Source: Leucocoprinus leucothites
Lineage: Eukaryota; Basidiomycota; Agaricomycetes; Agaricales; Agaricaceae
Length of the DNA stretch: 64,000 nucleotides
Assembly: GCA_013368445.1 (NCBI GenBank)
Contig: JAACJO010000006.1
Span: 1,922,001-1,986,000 of the forward strand
Direction of reading: 5' to 3'
The notes under the pieces were generated by a model, which had not been told where the DNA came from, made no database searches, and was given only the letters and a program-made list of their open reading frames with translations. Shown here piece by piece: positions 1-12,292 of this stretch. Both the position numbers and the translations under genes were made by a program. Position 1 is the first letter of the stretch. The number at the start of each line of letters is the position of its first letter.

Positions 1-1184
1 ATATGTGGAAAACCACTCGGCCATCCAACAGTCGTTATATTGAATGAATCATGGGCTATTGTTGAGGGAAGCCTTTCGGACGGTCCTCATCATGAAATCT
101 CATTACTCTTCCTCCCTCTCAAGCACTTTGGAGGATTATCCTGGTGCTAAGTGTCGTCATATAGAAATAATCAATAGCAATTATGATTTTACTATCACCC
201 ACAATCGGTCTTCGATGAGCTGCGTCAACATATTCGGTGATACAATCAATCCTTTTTGGATCCACGGTTTGACAGGCTAGAGCGAGTAGCAGAGTATTTC
301 GGGGCACAATACACTAGAAACGTCTTCGACCGTTGTGTACCAGCGGTTGCAACCAGCGATGTTCAAACCGTTGGGGAGAGAAAAGCCGCAAACAAGTGCA
401 ATACCTACCGGCCTGGATCGAGAGCTCAATTCGGAAGAGAACGAAAAGTAAACCAATAGTTGTTGGGTCAAGTCGAGTCGAGTTGAGGGCTTGCCGCAGC
501 CTTGTCTCGGTAATCGCGGACTTCATGGGAGACGTCCCCGCCATCCCCGGGTAATAAGTCGAGCCCTCCCCCATCTTTCCCTTCTCATGTTCCTCTCCTC
601 TCCATATGCTTATGTTTATTGTTCCATGTTTATACCTTCGCACATTTATACCCGCCACGACAACCGGCTTATTCTCTATTATTTACATTCACAAACCCTT
701 CGGAACCCATAGACAGTAGCACACTCGCGCAGCTAGAACGTAATCAGTAGTTTGATTGCTGGTTGTTCACCGCGTCTTAGCACTAGCTTGCTTGTTACGG
801 TATAAAAATCTAGAATTCTCGCTGTCTTCTTGTCTGGGTATTTCCTGGACATGTGTCACGTATACAGCTATCCAGGCAAGATCCGAACTCAGCATTTGAT
901 GGTCACTATTTGCCAACGCTATACGTAGTCAGCCAGCTAAACTTATGAAATTCTTGGATAACTATTCCTCACATACTGACGGATATTTTGAATTCGAGAA
1001 AGAAGACCATATAGCCCGAGAGTTGACAACGTCGATTGAATGGACAAAGATCACTCTATACCAAAAGGAGGGGTAGACGAGAATATTTAAGATCACTTAT
1101 TTCGTTGGATTGCTAGTGATACAATGGATATGCTAAAGACGAGGTAACAGAATGAGATACAACAGCCTTAAGACATCAAGACCC
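1..1184. other. No gene supported
   Basis: Only short overlapping open frames on both strands, none with a recognisable domain, signal peptide or consistent splice pattern. It lies downstream of the CsbD-like gene and may hold its 3' end. Nothing else is supported. Confidence 0.5.
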
Positions 1185-1665
1185 TTAGATTTTGCGATTG
1201 ATGTCCTGTTGGGCTTCTCCCTTGTCCTGACGCATATTGCCTATGACAGACCGTCAGCCTCGTCATCAGCATTTTTGCAGATATAAACATACCTTGAGTC
1301 TGCTGAGTCTTGTCACCGGTAACGGAACCAAGCACCGAGTCCTTCACTCCACCGGCGCGGTCCTTGGTGCCCTCAGCATAACCTTGAGCGCGAGCCTGGT
1401 TGTACTCGGTCTCGCCCTGAGCGTGTTCCTCCTTTCCAGTCGTCTTAAGGTTGTCCGAGCCAGTCAAATTGCCGATCTAATAGTCCAATGGAGTTGTCTG
1501 AGAAAGGATCAAGAGCAGAAACGTTGCGACGCACAGTTTCCTTCAAGCTACCTTTGGTAGATTGGAATTGGCCGGAGGTCTTACTGTTAAACCAAAGGAA
1601 AACGTGTGAGCTCGTAACGACAACAGCGAAGTGAAGCATTTGACGAACCTGGGATCGCTGGACAT
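1185..1665 (-). CDS. CsbD-like stress protein (Hmp1-type)
   Basis: Small hydrophilic protein of 101 residues from four exons (1649-1665, 1535-1583, 1293-1476, 1185-1240), all with GT..AG junctions in phase. It begins MSSDPSKTSGQFQSTKGS and continues with the repeated G-(N/S)-(L/V)-TG pattern and the Lys/Glu/Gln-rich helices of the CsbD family. Fungal relatives include the Ustilago protein described as binding mismatched base pairs and cruciform DNA, and bacterial CsbD is a general-stress protein. The start is the only ATG that joins in frame to the second exon; a TATA-like box lies 76 bases upstream. Length is normal for the family. The biochemical role is not settled, so stress association is family knowledge rather than something visible here. 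Confidence 0.85.
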
Positions 1666-1740
1666 GTTGTAGAAAAGTTGTTCGTTGTGTAAAAGTGTAA
1701 ATGGATGTGTTTCTGTCGATACCAGGCTCGCAGAACCAGT

Positions 1741-1748
1741 TTATATAC
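1741..1748 (-). promoter_or_regulatory. TATA-like box of the CsbD-like gene
   Basis: On the minus strand this reads TATATAAA, 76 bases before the ATG at 1665. A CCCCT element (minus strand of 1772-1776), the core of the yeast stress-response element, lies about 25 bases further upstream. Five-base matches are common, so the stress element is only suggestive. Confidence 0.45.
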
Positions 1749-3315
1749 CCGTTTGTTGGAGCCCAAGGAAAGGGGGTATGAGCGCATGATGATTTGTTTA
1801 TGTGCGTCATCGCTCTGGGGGGAGCCTCTCGATCATTTTTGTCTTGTGGAGACTTTCAGGTCATTCGGTGACACCAGGACACGTTGTAATGTCTTGGCGG
1901 CATTTTTGTAGTCTGAGAATGCTATGACGGGTCAGTTTGGTCACTAAATCGTCATTGAGACGAGGACGAGTGTGACCTCAGCGAAGATGATGACGTATTT
2001 AAGCTCGACTCTTCGCACAAGTTCCCAGCTTGATGAAAGCGTAATTCCGGATGGATAGCAGGGAATTCCGAGTACTAGAAACCTTCCGACGTGTTTGCTG
2101 CCTCAGTCGGGTTCAGGATCGACGCTGCGAAACAATGCACTGGTGCGATCTTGGACCAGTAGGCTTGTGATGTTTCGGACCTCGGATCTCTGGGATCACT
2201 AATATTGATCGATTGATCGTCGCATGGTGTTGATCAGAAATTGTGATGATGCGTGGCCCGGGCGTCCCTTTGCCCCCAACTGAACCGAAGGCGAGCCATA
2301 CAGCAAAACTTCATTGAAAACGCTGGTGGCGGTGGATATCGCCTAGTATCGCAGAATGTACCTCTGAATGTCAAATTCATCCAATCATACCAATGGTAGC
2401 CTTCTACTTAATCGCACATAAGTATCAGATAATATCGTAAGATTCGGGGGTACTTGAGGAAGCTACTTACTGAGAACACCCACCAGATGCCCACAAGAAG
2501 CTCAGAGTTTCGTGAAGATACTTATGTAGTTGGATTTCATGGCTCCGAAACCCTGCAAACCCTAACCAAGACCCTGCAAGCTTCTGGTAAAGCTCTAATA
2601 TTCAAAAGGGGCTCCTTGTTCCCAACATATAGCTGTTATTTCACCAAAAGAAGTAATTCCAGCTCGAGGATGACTATTTAACTTGGGCGCAAGCCTTGAG
2701 GAGTTCGAGCGGCAGACTAGCGAATCTTCTGGTCTCCCCGAAGTTCGATTTAGCGCCTGAAACGAGACATTGATCACGGTAATTAACCAACGCTGGCTAC
2801 CACTATTTCATATATGAAAGAATTCTTCACCAGGCACCGTGCTCGAGTGCGAAGCAACTACCCAAACAATCATCTTATCTCTACCACCCACGTCATTATC
2901 TACTTACAAAGTATTATTGAAGATCCAAACAAGTCAACGCCACAATCGCTCCTTCGTGAACATCGTGAGTATGTACACGACAAGTAGACCCTGGGTGGAC
3001 AGCGAGCACCTGATGATGAAGCCTAGACGCCACTGAGGAGATTCCCAAGCCACAATTTCGAAGCCGTGGCGAGCCTTGAGAAGCGTATTGAGATTTGTAT
3101 TCACATCATGATGAAACAATTCTTCTCATCAGTTTCCAGCGAGACAAGTATATGTACCAACTATAGGGGTGACGGCTTGACATCAGGAGGAAGTAAGTCG
3201 AAGAAGTTTATATTGCCCGTAGGGACGGAGCAAAGGCGAAATATTACGACGTTCGAGTATTGATGTCGATACTTAATGGGCACATGCCGAATCTCATCCC
3301 CTGATGTGTACGACA
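1749..3315. other. No gene supported
   Basis: About 1.5 kb between divergently transcribed genes (CsbD-like to the left, dehydrogenase to the right). Only short unrelated frames on both strands. It presumably carries both promoters. Confidence 0.5.
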
Positions 3316-3322
3316 TATAAAT
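3316..3322 (+). promoter_or_regulatory. TATA-like box of the dehydrogenase gene
   Basis: TATAAAT about 95 bases upstream of the ATG at 3415, followed by a pyrimidine- and CA-rich leader typical of fungal 5' untranslated regions. Confidence 0.4.
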
Positions 3323-3414
3323 GAACGAACAGGTCCATCCAGCTTACCGCCGCTCTACGCCCCAGCAACCACCGTCGCAGAAGACAACACTCGACTTCAT
3401 CTCCCCAACAAATC

Positions 3415-4706
3415 ATGAAGAAGTCACTCTTCTCCTGTCTCGCGGATCAATTCAAACCCATTCCATCCCTCCCTTCTCCCTCTAACACCTCCCTTCACTC
3501 GAAAACGGTACTCATAATCGGGGCAAACACCGGTTTAGGCTTCGAAACAGCCAAGCAACTAGGGCACTACAAACCTTCCCGACTTATTCTCGCTTGTCGG
3601 AATCTAGATAAAGGGAATGCAGCTGCGAAGAGGATAAAGGAGGAGCTGGGAGCAGATTTTGATGGGGCAATAGAGGTTTGGATTGTGGATTTGGCAGATT
3701 TCGCTAGTGTGAAGGCGTTTGTGGGGAACGTCATGGGTGGAGAAGGGGAAGAGGGAGGGCTAGCGAGGTTAGATCTATTAGTGTTGAACGCAGGCGTGGC
3801 GCAACATACGAATCTGGAGTATATTCCTACGAAAGACGGGTTTGAACATGCGTAAGTATTTAGTGAGTTTCGCATAGGGACAAAGGCGAGCTTACAACGT
3901 CGGAGACGATAGGTTGCAGATAAACAATATCTCACAGTCGTGGATCGCTTTGAGATTGATGCCACTGCTGACGAAGACATCGGAAACGTTCAAGGTGAAG
4001 CCGAGAGTCGTGGTGGTCAGCAGTGAAGTTCATTATTGGGGAGATATCCCGGACGCGGTGTTAAACAACTCCAACGCTTGGAAAGTGTTGGGCAGTAAAG
4101 AATATTGCTCTAGTTTCAGGTAAGCCTGTGTGTACATCGATGTCCTTGAACGAGCATACGAAAACTCGCAGTGTCCTTTTCCGGAGGTACCTCGATACGA
4201 AGTGTGAGCTTTTCCCATCCCTCGCACACCCGAAGGCTAACGCACCGTTGCAGTGCTAAACGTATGGCTCGTCCGCGCACTCAACAATCGGTTCAAATCC
4301 AATTCCGTTATTACAACTTGCATCAATCCAGGTCTGTGCAAATCCGAGCTTCGGCGAAACGTGCGAGGCATCTCAGGGGTGTTTCTCGCTATATACGAGA
4401 AGATCTTCGCTCGTAGCTCAGAGGACGGGGGTAAGTTGATAACTTGGGCATGTGTTGGTGGTGAAGAGGATGCCCTGAAAGGAGGGTATGTGAATCTGGG
4501 CCAGATCGACGAGCCAGCGGATTTTGTGCTTGGAGAGGAGGGGAAGAAGAGGGAGGATAAGCTATGGGTGCGCTTCCATTATCATATTCGCCTGTATGAA
4601 GTTGACAGATATTTTGTAGGACGACTTGATAGATCTGCTGGTGGACCTGGACGTAGACCTCAAAGAGGCCTTGCGCGTCTCTTTCCTGTCGACTAATACG
4701 GAATGA
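3415..4706 (+). CDS. Short-chain dehydrogenase/reductase (retinol-dehydrogenase-like)
   Basis: NAD(P)-dependent oxidoreductase of the SDR superfamily, 358 residues, five exons (3415-3851, 3913-4119, 4172-4203, 4254-4567, 4620-4706). The Rossmann signature is the glycine-rich loop of TVLIIGANTGLGFETAK near residue 35. It is followed by LACRN and by the LDLLVLNAGVA strand (the NAG motif), then VVVVSSEVHYW, where the second serine sits at the catalytic position. The YxxxK motif is RYLDTKLLNVW and is only seen after joining the 32-base third exon to the fourth. INPGLCKSEL is the usual motif after the active site. Substrate is unknown. Reading through the last intron would give a longer, unlikely tail, so I prefer the spliced end. 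Confidence 0.85.
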
Positions 4707-5050
4707 CGTCACGCGACGACATCACGTGTGATCTAACCCATTTTTCTCGTGTATAAAAAATATAGAAAAAGTGTGACTCGAACGGAATAAGACGTTATCG
4801 ATATTATCTTTTACCGCAAGGTCCTAATCAATCCATCCTGGCTTCCAATCTCTTCCAAAAACGTCCATTCCCTCTTCTCCTGCGTCCGCCCCCCTTCTGT
4901 TCAAATAAAAACTATTCGAGTCCTCTAAGTCATCTTCTGAGGCAACGACATACTTGCTGCCAACGACAAGCTCTTGCCCGCTTATTCTCTCCTACTCCTC
5001 TTACTTCCATTGACTCGAGGAAATACCGGATATTTGACCAAAAGAAGAAA
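4707..5050. other. Intergenic, promoter of the synthetase gene
   Basis: 344 bases between two co-directional genes. The right half is C/T-rich and then CA/GA-rich, as in fungal 5' leaders. No coding signal. Confidence 0.5.
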
Positions 5051-7070
5051 ATGTCGACTACTACTGCTAGGACGCCGTTACCTACTGTACCGGATACAGA
5101 TCCTTCTCGTTTCACGCTAGATTCGTATAAAATTGCGATTGCGAAAGCCGTGGGTGATGCCCTCGGGTTGACGGTTGAGCAAGTGTATCCGGGCGTTGCA
5201 TGGGGAAAGAAGGGTGTGGATTTTACTGTTGCTTTGCCGAGGTTTAGGTTGCCTGGTAAAGTCGACGATTTGGCAAAGAAAGTCGTTGCCAGCGTGCGTC
5301 CTTCTCTCTCCTCTCTATCCATATCAAAGCTTAATCCAGTTCTTTTGCAACTGGGTTTACGCTAGTTCGAACCAAATGACTACCTCGCCTCTATCCAACA
5401 CGACAAAGCTTTCCTCCACTTTATGTGCAACACTGACAATCTTAATCGTGACGTCCTCACTCAAGTCCACGACCTCGGTGCCAATTATGGAAAGAACGAG
5501 TCGGGGAAGGGAAAGAAATTGGTGATTGAGTATTCGTCACCGAATATCGCAAAGAGTTTCCATGTAGGACATTTGAGGAGTACGATTATTGGTGCTTTTC
5601 TGGCGAATTTGTATCGCGCTTGTGGATGGGACGTTACCAGCTTGAATTATTTGGGTGATTGGGGCACTCAGGTACGTTTGGTTCTTCTCGCACTTGAGAG
5701 AAGAATTAAAGCTGACCAGGACACGCCGGTCCATCTAGTTTGGCCTCATCGCAGTCGGCTTCGAAAAATACGGCTCAAAAGAAGCACTCGAACAAGATGC
5801 GATCAAACACCTTTTCGAAGTCTACGTCAAAATCAACAAAGACGCCGAAGCAGACCCTCAAGTCAAAGTCGACGCAGCAGCATGGTTCCGCCGAATGGAG
5901 AACTTTGAACCTGAGGCGTTGGAGAATTGGAAAGTCTGGAGGGAGCTGTCGGTGAAGAAGTATGAAGAGGAATACGATCGATTGAACGTGCATTTCGATC
6001 TTTATACGGGAGAGAGTGCTGTGAAGCAAGAGAGTATGGATAAGGCGTTGGAGCGGTTAAATGAGATGGGGTTGATCGAGGAAAACAACGGTGCCAAGTT
6101 GATTAATCTGGAGAAGTGGAAGCTGGGAAAGGCTGTTGTTAGGAAACGAGGTGAGTTCGTTGTGTTTTCGAGATGACCTGGCTGATGAAAATTCCTCTCT
6201 TCTAGATGGGACATCGATATACCTTACTCGTGATATTGGCGGTGCGATCGAACGTTACGAGAAATACAAGTTTGATAAGATGATCTACGTTGTCTCCGCA
6301 CAACAAGATCTCCACCTCGCACAATTCTTCAAAGTTCTCGAGCTGATGGAATTTCCATGGGCGAAAGATCTCTTGCATATTAATTATGGTCTCGTGCAGG
6401 GGATGAGTACAAGGAGGGGTACTGTTGTGTTTTTGGATCAGATTATTCAGGAGACGACACAGGTTATGCATGACCAGATGCAGAAGAACGAGGAGAAATA
6501 TAAGGCGGTTGAGGATCCTGAGATGACAAGCAGGGAAATCGGCATTTCAGGAATTAAGGTTCAGGATATGGCCGCAAAGAGGTTCGTTCCTGCTCACTCT
6601 ACATCCATGATATCCAGCCTGACTGAATGATCCCTAGGATCAACAACTACACATTTAATTGGGACCGCATGCTCTCCTTCGAGGGCGACACTGGTCCATA
6701 CCTCCAATACGCACACGTCCGTCTCGCCTCCGTCGGCCGCAAAAACCCACACCTCCTCCCTCTCCCGCCTCCATCGCAAATCAACACCGACCATCTCTCT
6801 CAATACCAGCAAGCCAGGGAAATTGTATTCCTGCTAGGCCAATATCCGGACGTGGTGTTGACAGCGTTGAAGACGCATGAACCGAGTGGTGTGGTTACTT
6901 ATCTGTTTAGATTGACACATGCGGTGTCGAGTGCTTGGGAGACGGTTATTGTGAAGGGAGAACCGGATGAGGAGAAGGCGAGGGCGAAGTTGTTTTTGTT
7001 TGAGCAGGCGAAGGTTGTGCTTGGTGCTGGAATGGAGTTGTTGAGTATTAGGCCGTTGGAGAGGATGTGA
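5051..7070 (+). CDS. RARS1: Arginyl-tRNA synthetase, cytosolic type
   Basis: Class I aminoacyl-tRNA synthetase charging tRNA-Arg with arginine; 589 residues from five exons (5051-5293, 5366-5671, 5739-6150, 6206-6581, 6638-7070). The N-terminal part (about residues 20-110) matches the Add1 domain specific to this enzyme. The class I HIGH motif is HVGH within SPNIAKSFHVGHLRST, and GMSTRRGTVVFLDQ is at the KMSKS-loop position. The C-terminal anticodon-binding helical domain ends LLSIRPLERM. Length equals that of fungal cytosolic forms and there is no mitochondrial targeting sequence. Two decayed copies of its 3' end lie downstream (10.4 and 14.9 kb). This copy is intact. Confidence 0.95.
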
Positions 7071-7580
7071 GAGGGGTGCGCAGGGGGGTGTTTGTTTTTG
7101 GTATTGTAGAAAGTCAAAAGTAATATTCGTTAAGTACGTGTTCTGGAATCTTATTTGGATTACCTAGATATTTTTGGCTTGATGTTAAGCGCGTCGCGAA
7201 TGTTGCCTACTGGCGTGGATGACAAGTATAATTTGTTAGGCTGAAAAGTTCCATTCCCCAACGTCAACTCTGGACTTATGACCCCCTGTATTAGAAGTAT
7301 AGATTAGGAAGACGTATTTGCGAGCAGGAAACGGGGAAAGAATGATGGTGTGGGTGATGAAAACCGTCCATCTAGGTACTTTGATCGCCGGTGGCCTAAA
7401 TGAACGTAGCTAGAATCTTTTCTTTCAGTAATACAATACTGCAGCACAGCAACACGGCAGTGCGCATCATACTTACGAATGCTGTAGAGCAAAACTTCGA
7501 TCCTTCAAAGGTTCATCCTTTTCTCGACATCCTCCCCCTCTTTCTTACCTGTAACCACCCCTGTTGCTCACATCCGTGTA
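7071..7580. other. Synthetase 3' flank and NACHT gene 1 promoter
   Basis: 510 bases. The first about 170 bases after the stop are the 3' flank that is found again, degraded, in the two downstream copies. From about 7427 the sequence resembles the stretch upstream of the second NACHT gene (from about 12147), so the promoter was duplicated with the gene. Confidence 0.6.
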
Positions 7581-10202
7581 ATGCCCCAACACACAAGCAG
7601 GTCTTTGGCCCAGCCTTCTCGGGAGTTTCTTCATTCTTCTCCTCCGACTCAGTTTCCCGATCGTGATCCTGCTATAAAACTGGATCCTCCGCTACCCCGT
7701 CCTTTCCCCCCAGCACCTATCCTACACCCTCTCCCGGCTTGCATTTTTCCGACTTCAGCTCCTGCCCCCCCAATTGAGAATTCTTTTATTTCAACTTCAC
7801 TTTCCGCTCCCTCACTTCCCACGAATACTCTGTTACCCACTAGTATGTTCCCTCCACCGCCTCTCTTGCACCCTCTACCGGCTTGTATTCTTCCGATGTT
7901 ATCTCCTACCACTCTATTCTCCACACTTCCTTCTCGGAGCCATGATTCTCCGTCGCCGCCCATTCCTCCACTTCCTACGGATCCTACACAACCTCGTGCT
8001 GGTTCTTCATCTATGCCTCGTGTCGTTTCCCCACCTATGCCACGCATTGTTTCTTCATCTATGCCACACGTTGTTCCTACACCTCCTGGTGAGTCATGGC
8101 ATTTCCTATCTAATGCGTGATTTTCAATCCCGGTAATCATCCTTCTACATCATTTGTCATTATGTTAGATTCTGGGCACGGAATATTTCACGGCGCACAT
8201 CACTTTATCCTCAACAATGCCCGCTTCAACGACTTTTCCGTTGCGGGTTCTGGTTAGCCTTATAATGCCCTCAGCTCTTGCAAACGATCTCACTTTGCAA
8301 TTAGGTCTAAATGAACTCTTCAGAAATTCAATGCCGGACGCATTCCACGATTCCTCCAGTCGTGATCCACCTCCAAGATGTCACCTAGGCACTCGGAAAG
8401 ACTATATTGGAAAAATCACTAGTTGGGCGCATGGATACTCTGATCGTAAAGAACCTATACTCTGGATGCGTGGCCCTTTTGGCATCGGCAAGTCCGCCAT
8501 TGCCCAAAGCTGTGCTGAAGTGCTGGATGGGGAGAACAGGCTCGCTGCCGCCCTGTTCTTTTCCCGTTCCAACACAGACCGTGATGACCCTCGTCGAGTG
8601 TTTACCTCCATCGCTTATCAAATCGCTGCGAAATGCCAGTCGTTCAGTGATATCATTGATACTATTATTAGAAAAGACCCGGCCCTTGTGACGAAGACTT
8701 TGGCAAAGCAGTTTGAGGAGCTTCTTGTCCGACCGCTTAGGCGACTTGGTTCTGCGAGGCGAGAGATTGAAGGGCTCGTTGTCATCATTGATGGTCTTGA
8801 TGAGTGTCGGGGAACGGTGGAGCAGAGTGCAATCCTTAACATCATTGCGACTTCTACCAGAAAGCGGACAACTCCTTTTCGCTGGTTCATCACGAGTCGA
8901 CCGGAGGAGCATATTATACGGACCATGAATTCCGATGATGTGGTCTCCGTCTCATCCCGCATCAAGCTCCCTGTATCCCGTCACATCGACCACGAGATCT
9001 TGATCTACCTGACTGACGAGTTCAAGAAGATCCGCACAAATCATCGTCTACCTGACTCATGGCCGTCTGAAGGAGTCCTAGCTCTACTTGTTGAGCGCGG
9101 TGCAGGGTTGTGGATCTACGTTTCGACCATCATTCGCTTCGTCAACGATGAAAATTCATACGGACCCGAGGACCAGCTGCGCATTGTAATTAAGTTTGCG
9201 CGTGACGTTTCTTCGATAGTCGGCCCAAACAAACCCTTGGCAGAAATGGACTTTTTCTACACCCTGATCATGAGACGCATCCCATCGAACATCAGGACTA
9301 CAGTCCGCAAAATCCTTCTTCTTTATTCTATACCGGCATTCGACCGCCCAATTCGCATTTCCACTGCTTTATGTCTTTCTACGGAGCAATTTCGTCGCTC
9401 TTGTATTTCGATCCGATCGGTCATGGAGCTACAAGGCGGCACTGATATCAGGTCCATGAGGTTGTACTTCTACCATGCATCGTTCCTTGAATTCATGACG
9501 GACTCTGAGCGGTCGAAGGAACTATGCGTCTATGGCAGCTTGTTGGTGGAGCATCGAGGAGGACTTTTAAATTGGCTACATGAAGTTTGTTCTCGCAGTA
9601 CAGGTAATGTTTATGTCCGCGTCGTTATATCAGAACTCGTCCTGATCAGGTGGCATATCACTCGCAGATTCCTTGCACCTTGTATATCCATCGGATACAG
9701 TCGTTCATGAAGGCATCCAGCGCCACGATCATTATGCCCAAGTTTTGAGTTTGTTTTGGATACTCTGTGCTATGCCCAAACATCCATTTGATTTCCCAAC
9801 TGCCATGTCCCTTACAAAACTGCCATTCAGGAAAATGCTCAAGCTGCTGGTCTCTTCTTCTGGCACTGACATAGACTGCATACAGTTGAGAAACAATGTA
9901 AGCCTCTAACCCAACTTGTCCCCCAATATTTATTATTCATGATGTGACTTGTGATCATTGCAGCTTCCAACCGCACTTCGTGAAAAGATCATTCGACAGG
10001 GCGAGTTTGGATGGACAAGAACTAGGCTCTGGACCTTGGGTTATGGAGAAAATGGAATAGTCCCTGAGCAGACAGGTAACAATTTTTTGTTGGTTAACAA
10101 CCAAGATGTGAGTGATTATTTGCTTCTTCGTATTGGCTGGATGATCTAATTGCCCATATTCAGTGGGATGACGGCAGACGTCTATATGGGGCTGACGTTT
10201 AG
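7581..10202 (+). CDS. NACHT-domain NTPase (NLR-like), tandem copy 1
   Basis: Predicted STAND-type ATPase of 767 residues. Six exons: 7581-8088, 8169-8252, 8305-9603, 9668-9897, 9964-10107, 10164-10202. Residues 1-169 are proline-rich with two copies of LHPLPACI(F/L)P (about 48-57 and 96-105) and three S/P-MP(R/H)(V/I)V repeats. Next comes a short GAHHFILNNARFNDF segment of the kind found at the N-terminus of many Agaricomycete NACHT proteins, then HDSSSRDPPPRCHLGTR leading into the NACHT core. Walker A is GPFGIGKS (254-261) and Walker B LVVIIDGLDE (355-364). The C-terminal about 300 residues are helical, with no WD40, ankyrin or TPR repeats recognised. Family members act as regulated switches in heterokaryon incompatibility and immunity-like responses; the ligand here is unknown. 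It lies 511 bases after the synthetase stop. Confidence 0.85.
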
Positions 10203-10334
10203 AGAGGACATGGCAACACAAGTAGTAGCAGGGTGTTTTTGTAGGACTTGATTTCAGATCCCTAATGCAATATCGCCTACATTGCCGCAAGGCGCACTCT
10301 TCCTATTCCTGTGTCCAGTCTACAACAGGGACAC

Positions 10335-10810
10335 TTCAGAAATGTAAGTCAGACCATTGAGTCAACGCCAACATAACTTGAGCATGGTTCTGTTCTGCGA
10401 AGAACTACGTAGCTGGAGAAGTATAAAGTGACTGAGGATCCTGAGAAGTTGATGAGCGGAGAATCTGTCATCTCTGGAATCAAGGTTCAAGGTGGGCCGT
10501 AGAGGTGTTCCTCCCAAGCCAGAGAAACTACGTTACTATGGGCGATAAGGCGAGGGGGGTTGTTCTTGTTTGAGAAGGCAAAAATTGTGCCTGGTACCGG
10601 AATGGAGCTGTTGAGTATTAGGCCGTTGCAGAGGACGTGAGGGGGCGTAGGGTATGATTTATTTTTGTATGGCAGAGAGTCAAAAATAATATTCGTTTTA
10701 AGTACGCGTTTTGGAGTTCTAATTAATTTTGATTGTCTGGATACTTTGACTTAACGTCAAGTGTGCCGCGGACGTTGCGCACAGGTGCAAATGGCAAGTG
10801 TGATTTGTTC
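10335..10810 (+). pseudogene. Decayed 3' end of the Arg-tRNA synthetase gene (copy 1)
   Basis: The stretch around 10420-10640 is clearly related to the synthetase gene at 6500-7070. Shared blocks include GTATAAAG followed by GAGGATCCTGAGAAG, GGAATCAAGGTTCAAG, and the terminal block encoding LLSIRPL followed by a stop. Similarity continues into the 3' flank (to about 10810, matching about 7071-7240). In-frame stops and deletions rule out function. A similar but more decayed copy follows the second NACHT gene. The block marks a tandem duplication that carried the synthetase tail along with a NACHT gene. Confidence 0.8.
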
Positions 10811-12292
10811 GGCAGACAACAAATGAAAAGCTACACTATACAACTCTCCTATGGCCTCTTTTATCGGGGGCATAGGTTAGCCACTGAGGGGAGGCACACT
10901 TGCGGACGGGAGAAGAAAGATGACGGATTCCATCCGTTTACGGTAGTGTTTTGATGGTCTATGTCAGCTGAATCGTTATATCGTTTGTGTTTACTTATAT
11001 TTTTTGATTATAACTCGGTTATACAGTAATAGCTCATGTGACATCTCATTGACAGTCGCGATTTATGGCCAGCCTTTTGCGTTCATCCCACAATTTTTTG
11101 CTCTACAGATGAAAAACGGGTGTATAAATATATTATCAGCAATTTAATGAAAAGGACAGTCATTTTGCATGCATGGGGGAGAGATTTGTACTTTGATCGA
11201 AAAAAATGTGACTTGATGTGACAGAATGACTACTAAATATAGGAATAGCATAAATAATTTGTAATAGTGTCCAAATGAGTCGGATTGTCCAAAATCGACT
11301 TGCTTGATTGATTCTTGCACTACAGCCCGTAATCAAAAGTTCTCGATGCAAGTTTTTCCATGGTCATAGAATATATACCAAAGAACATCCATGGAAAATT
11401 TGGGACTCATATGCCTAATATAAGCCTGGAAAATGGTCGGCAGAAAATTCGGCGTCCAAATGGCCGGTCTATTACTGTAACAAGTTAGGCGGAGTTCTAA
11501 CGGTGTTCTAACTTTTGATTTCCGTTTTGGGATAGTTTCCCCTGAATTTTGGCCTCGGGATTGTCAGCGTTTCCTTTACCTTGGCAAGAATTGCATCCAT
11601 ATCATTATTCACCTTCAATGCATACGCCGACTTGAACTGACACAACTCAACCGACAGAATGTTTGTGCCTGGATTGTGTTGATTCGATGAGTTATTAACA
11701 TCATGGAGTGGCTCTTTGTACTTTACTCTTTCTGACTGTGTGTGGTTTCTCATGAATGATAAGCAATATGTACTACATGAATGATCAGTATAAGTAATGA
11801 ATAAAGAAGACTAGATAATAACTCACTTCAGTCTCTCGACGAGAACTGAAGTGTTAGTACATCATGTACACTATTATATGACACTATGAATACAAAGCCT
11901 GTTCGTAGACAACATGCTCGGTACACTAAGATGACAATGAATAAATGTAAGGAGAAATATACGGTCAGCATGGCGAGACGAAACTTAGATACATATACTG
12001 TACAATGAACCGATGTAATGCAGAAATTATGCAGACGGACTCGGCAGGGGTTTGCGATCCGACATCTCAGATCCCACACTATGTGGCAGTAAAGCAGTCC
12101 TTCTGAGATAAATCGATAATCAAGAATGATTTATGAGCATCACAATACTGTAGTACAGCAACACAGCATTACATCCTCATTATTTATAAGTGCAGCAGAG
12201 CAACACTTCTGTCCTTTACCCTTCTCCTCGGCGTTCTCCTCTTTCTTGCCTGCAATCATTATCGTTGTCCGTATCTCGTCCGTATCTGCACA
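10811..12292. other. AT-rich gap upstream of NACHT gene 2
   Basis: No coding signal. Compared with the gap before the first NACHT gene, this one is about 1.1 kb longer; similarity resumes near 12147. The extra DNA (about 10970-12130) is AT-rich, with a perfect 8-base inverted repeat (CACTTCAG..CTGAAGTG) at 11824-11853 that extends imperfectly inward. This is compatible with an inserted non-autonomous element, but no terminal repeats were established. Confidence 0.4.
11824..11853. repeat. Inverted repeat (hairpin)
   Basis: CACTTCAG at 11824-11831 pairs with CTGAAGTG at 11846-11853, and the pairing continues inward with one bulge (TCTCG against CGAGA). It sits in the extra DNA upstream of the second NACHT gene. 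Function unknown. Confidence 0.5.

Noticed and set aside
4290..4305. GGTTCAAATCC resembling a tRNA T-arm
   Set aside because: It is inside the coding sequence of the dehydrogenase, with no paired acceptor or anticodon arm around it.
7649..8140. Gly-rich minus-strand frame opposite NACHT exon 1
   Set aside because: It is the antisense of a proline-rich coding region. It lacks family resemblance and the plus strand explains the constraint.
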